This document shows, one piece after another, positions 5,541-6,827 of a stretch of DNA of 6,827 bases. This stretch comes from Anditalea sp035461405. GTDB taxonomy: Bacteria > Bacteroidota > Bacteroidia > Cytophagales > Cyclobacteriaceae. The notes below the pieces were generated by a model. The model worked only from the letters and a program-made list of their open reading frames with translations. It was not told the DNA's origin and ran no database searches. Both the position numbers and the translations under genes were made by a program. The stretch is taken from NCBI GenBank assembly GCA_035461405.1, contig DATHVH010000368.1, positions 1 through 6,827 of the forward strand. Direction: 5' to 3'. The stretch's first letter is position 1. The number at the start of each line of letters is the position of its first letter.

Positions 5541-6827
5541 ATGAAGAATAACAGGCGTATTTTCCTGAAAAAACTAGGTCTGACGGGCGTGGCGGCTAGC
5601 CTGAGTCCTTTAGCATTAGCTAAAGATAGAAGTTTACCATTTTCATTACAAAGAATCTCAATAAAGTCAAATGAAAATAATCAACCCCTGAAAATGGCTC
5701 TGATAGGAGCTGGGATTATGGGCCGCGAGGATACTAATACCGCTTTAATGCATGGTAATATAGAACTGGTGGCTGTATGTGACCTATATGATGGGAGACT
5801 TAAAAGGGCTAAATCTGAATGGGGAGACCATTTATTTCTTACCAAGGATTATAAAGAAATTCTTAAAAAGGATGATATAGATTTGGTGATAATAGCCACT
5901 TCTGATCATTGGCATAAGCAGATAAGTATAGACGCACTTAATGCAGGTAAACATGTTTACTGCGAAAAACCTATGGTCCATTCGGTAAAGGAAGGCCAGG
6001 AAGTAATAAATGCATGGAAAAAATCCGGAAAAATATATATGGTGGGAAGCCAAGGTATTTCCTCTCTGGGCAATGAAAAAGCAAAAGAGCTTTTAGCCGA
6101 AGGAGTGATAGGAGATATTAATTATGCGGAAGGATTTTGGGCGAGGCATTCACCCGAAGGAGCATGGCAATACAAATTGCCAGAAGATGGAACAATAGAA
6201 ACCGTGGATTGGAAAACTTATATTTCCAATACCAAGGATAGACCATTTGATCCATTGAGATTTTTCAGATGGAGAAATTATCTTGACTATGGCACAGGTA
6301 TGTCAGGGGATTTGTTTGTTCATCTATTTTCAAGTTTGCACTTTATCACCAATTCTAAAGGACCTCAAAAGGTTTCTTCTATGGGCGGACTCAGGTATTG
6401 GGAGGATGGGAGAGAGGTGCCGGATGTTCTTCTTGGGATGTTTGAATATCCTAAAACTCCAGAACATCCAGGATTTAATCTTTCACTTCGGTGTAATTTT
6501 GTGGATGGTACCAGCGGAACCACTTACCTTAAGATAGTGGGCAGTAAAGGTTCTATGGATGTGAAATGGGAGGAAGTAGTGGTAAAAACCAACAGACAAG
6601 GTCCTTCTGATGATCCATTTCTGGAAGAACAGGCAAGACTAAGCGGCAATGAGACCAGGAAGAAAATTCTGCCTCCTACTGAGACTATTTATGCGGCAGA
6701 AAGGGGATATAAAGGAGCTCACTATGATCATTTTGCAAATTTTTTTAAGGCCATTAGAGAAAACGGCAAAGTGGTTCAGGATCCGATTTTTGCATTCAGA
6801 GCTGCCGCTCCAGCACTTCTTTGTAAT
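5541..6827 (+). CDS. Tat-exported Gfo/Idh/MocA family oxidoreductase, 3' end cut off by the window
   Basis: The first 429 residues of an NAD(P)-dependent oxidoreductase are present without interruption to the right edge. The N-terminus NRRIFLKKLGLTG (4-16) is a twin-arginine signal with a hydrophobic core and likely cleavage after ALA (27), so the enzyme is exported folded, presumably with its cofactor. The Rossmann domain carries GAGIMG (56-61), the SDHWH segment (121-125) and the Gfo/Idh/MocA signature CEKP (141-144), whose Lys is normally catalytic. The substrate-side domain follows, and the conserved near-terminal segment with DHFANFF and FRAAAPALL is present, so only about 20-40 residues are likely missing. 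Family members oxidise or reduce hydroxyl groups of sugars or cyclitols, and Tat-exported ones in Bacteroidota are linked to glycan or sugar use; some act as glycosidases through transient oxidation. The substrate is unknown. No Shine-Dalgarno site precedes ATG 5541; it is chosen because it starts the Tat signal. Confidence 0.93.
   Translation, partial: MKNNRRIFLKKLGLTGVAASLSPLALAKDRSLPFSLQRISIKSNENNQPLKMALIGAGIMGREDTNTALMHGNIELVAVCDLYDGRLKRAKSEWGDHLFLTKDYKEILKKDDIDLVIIATSDHWHKQISIDALNAGKHVYCEKPMVHSVKEGQEVINAWKKSGKIYMVGSQGISSLGNEKAKELLAEGVIGDINYAEGFWARHSPEGAWQYKLPEDGTIETVDWKTYISNTKDRPFDPLRFFRWRNYLDYGTGMSGDLFVHLFSSLHFITNSKGPQKVSSMGGLRYWEDGREVPDVLLGMFEYPKTPEHPGFNLSLRCNFVDGTSGTTYLKIVGSKGSMDVKWEEVVVKTNRQGPSDDPFLEEQARLSGNETRKKILPPTETIYAAERGYKGAHYDHFANFFKAIRENGKVVQDPIFAFRAAAPALLCN

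Noticed and set aside
5832..6053. Minus-strand 73-residue open frame that looks membrane-like
   Set aside because: It is antisense to the Rossmann domain of the oxidoreductase; the hydrophobicity comes from complementing its Lys/Glu-rich codons.
6283..6537. Plus-strand 84-residue open frame with hydrophobic, Cys-rich content
   Set aside because: It is an out-of-frame shadow within the intact oxidoreductase gene.

Overview
The window looks like chromosomal DNA from a Bacteroidota bacterium, perhaps Cytophagales such as Cyclobacteriaceae (inference). The support is AT-rich sequence, start codons without clear Shine-Dalgarno sites, a lipoprotein whose mature N-terminus resembles the Bacteroidota surface-export signal, and a gene mix typical of the phylum: secreted NIPSNAP protein, Tat-exported Gfo/Idh/MocA oxidoreductase and penicillin-acylase-family hydrolase. 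I see no tRNA, rRNA, CRISPR array, transposase or phage structural gene.

Layout. Positions 3-1574 (+) hold the C-terminal part of a penicillin acylase family (Ntn) hydrolase that enters from the left edge; its catalytic serine should lie just upstream of base 1. A 12-bp hairpin at 1575-1605 separates it from a convergent gene (1666-2424, -) for a lipoprotein with one Ig-like BIG2 domain and an acidic C-terminal region I do not recognise. A 151-bp divergent spacer leads to a maltose/galactoside O-acetyltransferase gene (2576-3157, +). A large inverted repeat (3179-3257) separates that gene from two minus-strand genes, an N-acetylmuramoyl-L-alanine amidase with two SH3b domains (4092-5084) followed 48 bp later by a secreted double-NIPSNAP protein (3270-4043), which may be co-transcribed. 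An AT-rich, gene-free stretch (5085-5540) separates them from a plus-strand Tat-exported Gfo/Idh/MocA oxidoreductase (5541 onward) that runs off the right edge.

The genes do not form one obvious pathway. Four of the six products act, or probably act, outside the cytoplasm: the acylase, lipoprotein, NIPSNAP protein and oxidoreductase. The amidase has a cell-wall substrate but no recognisable export signal. The region therefore looks like ordinary envelope and carbohydrate-related housekeeping or accessory genes. I found no convincing new multi-gene system. The points most worth a second look are the leaderless amidase with an altered active-site position, the surface-lipoprotein signal with an unknown C-terminal region, and the long inverted repeat at 3179-3257.
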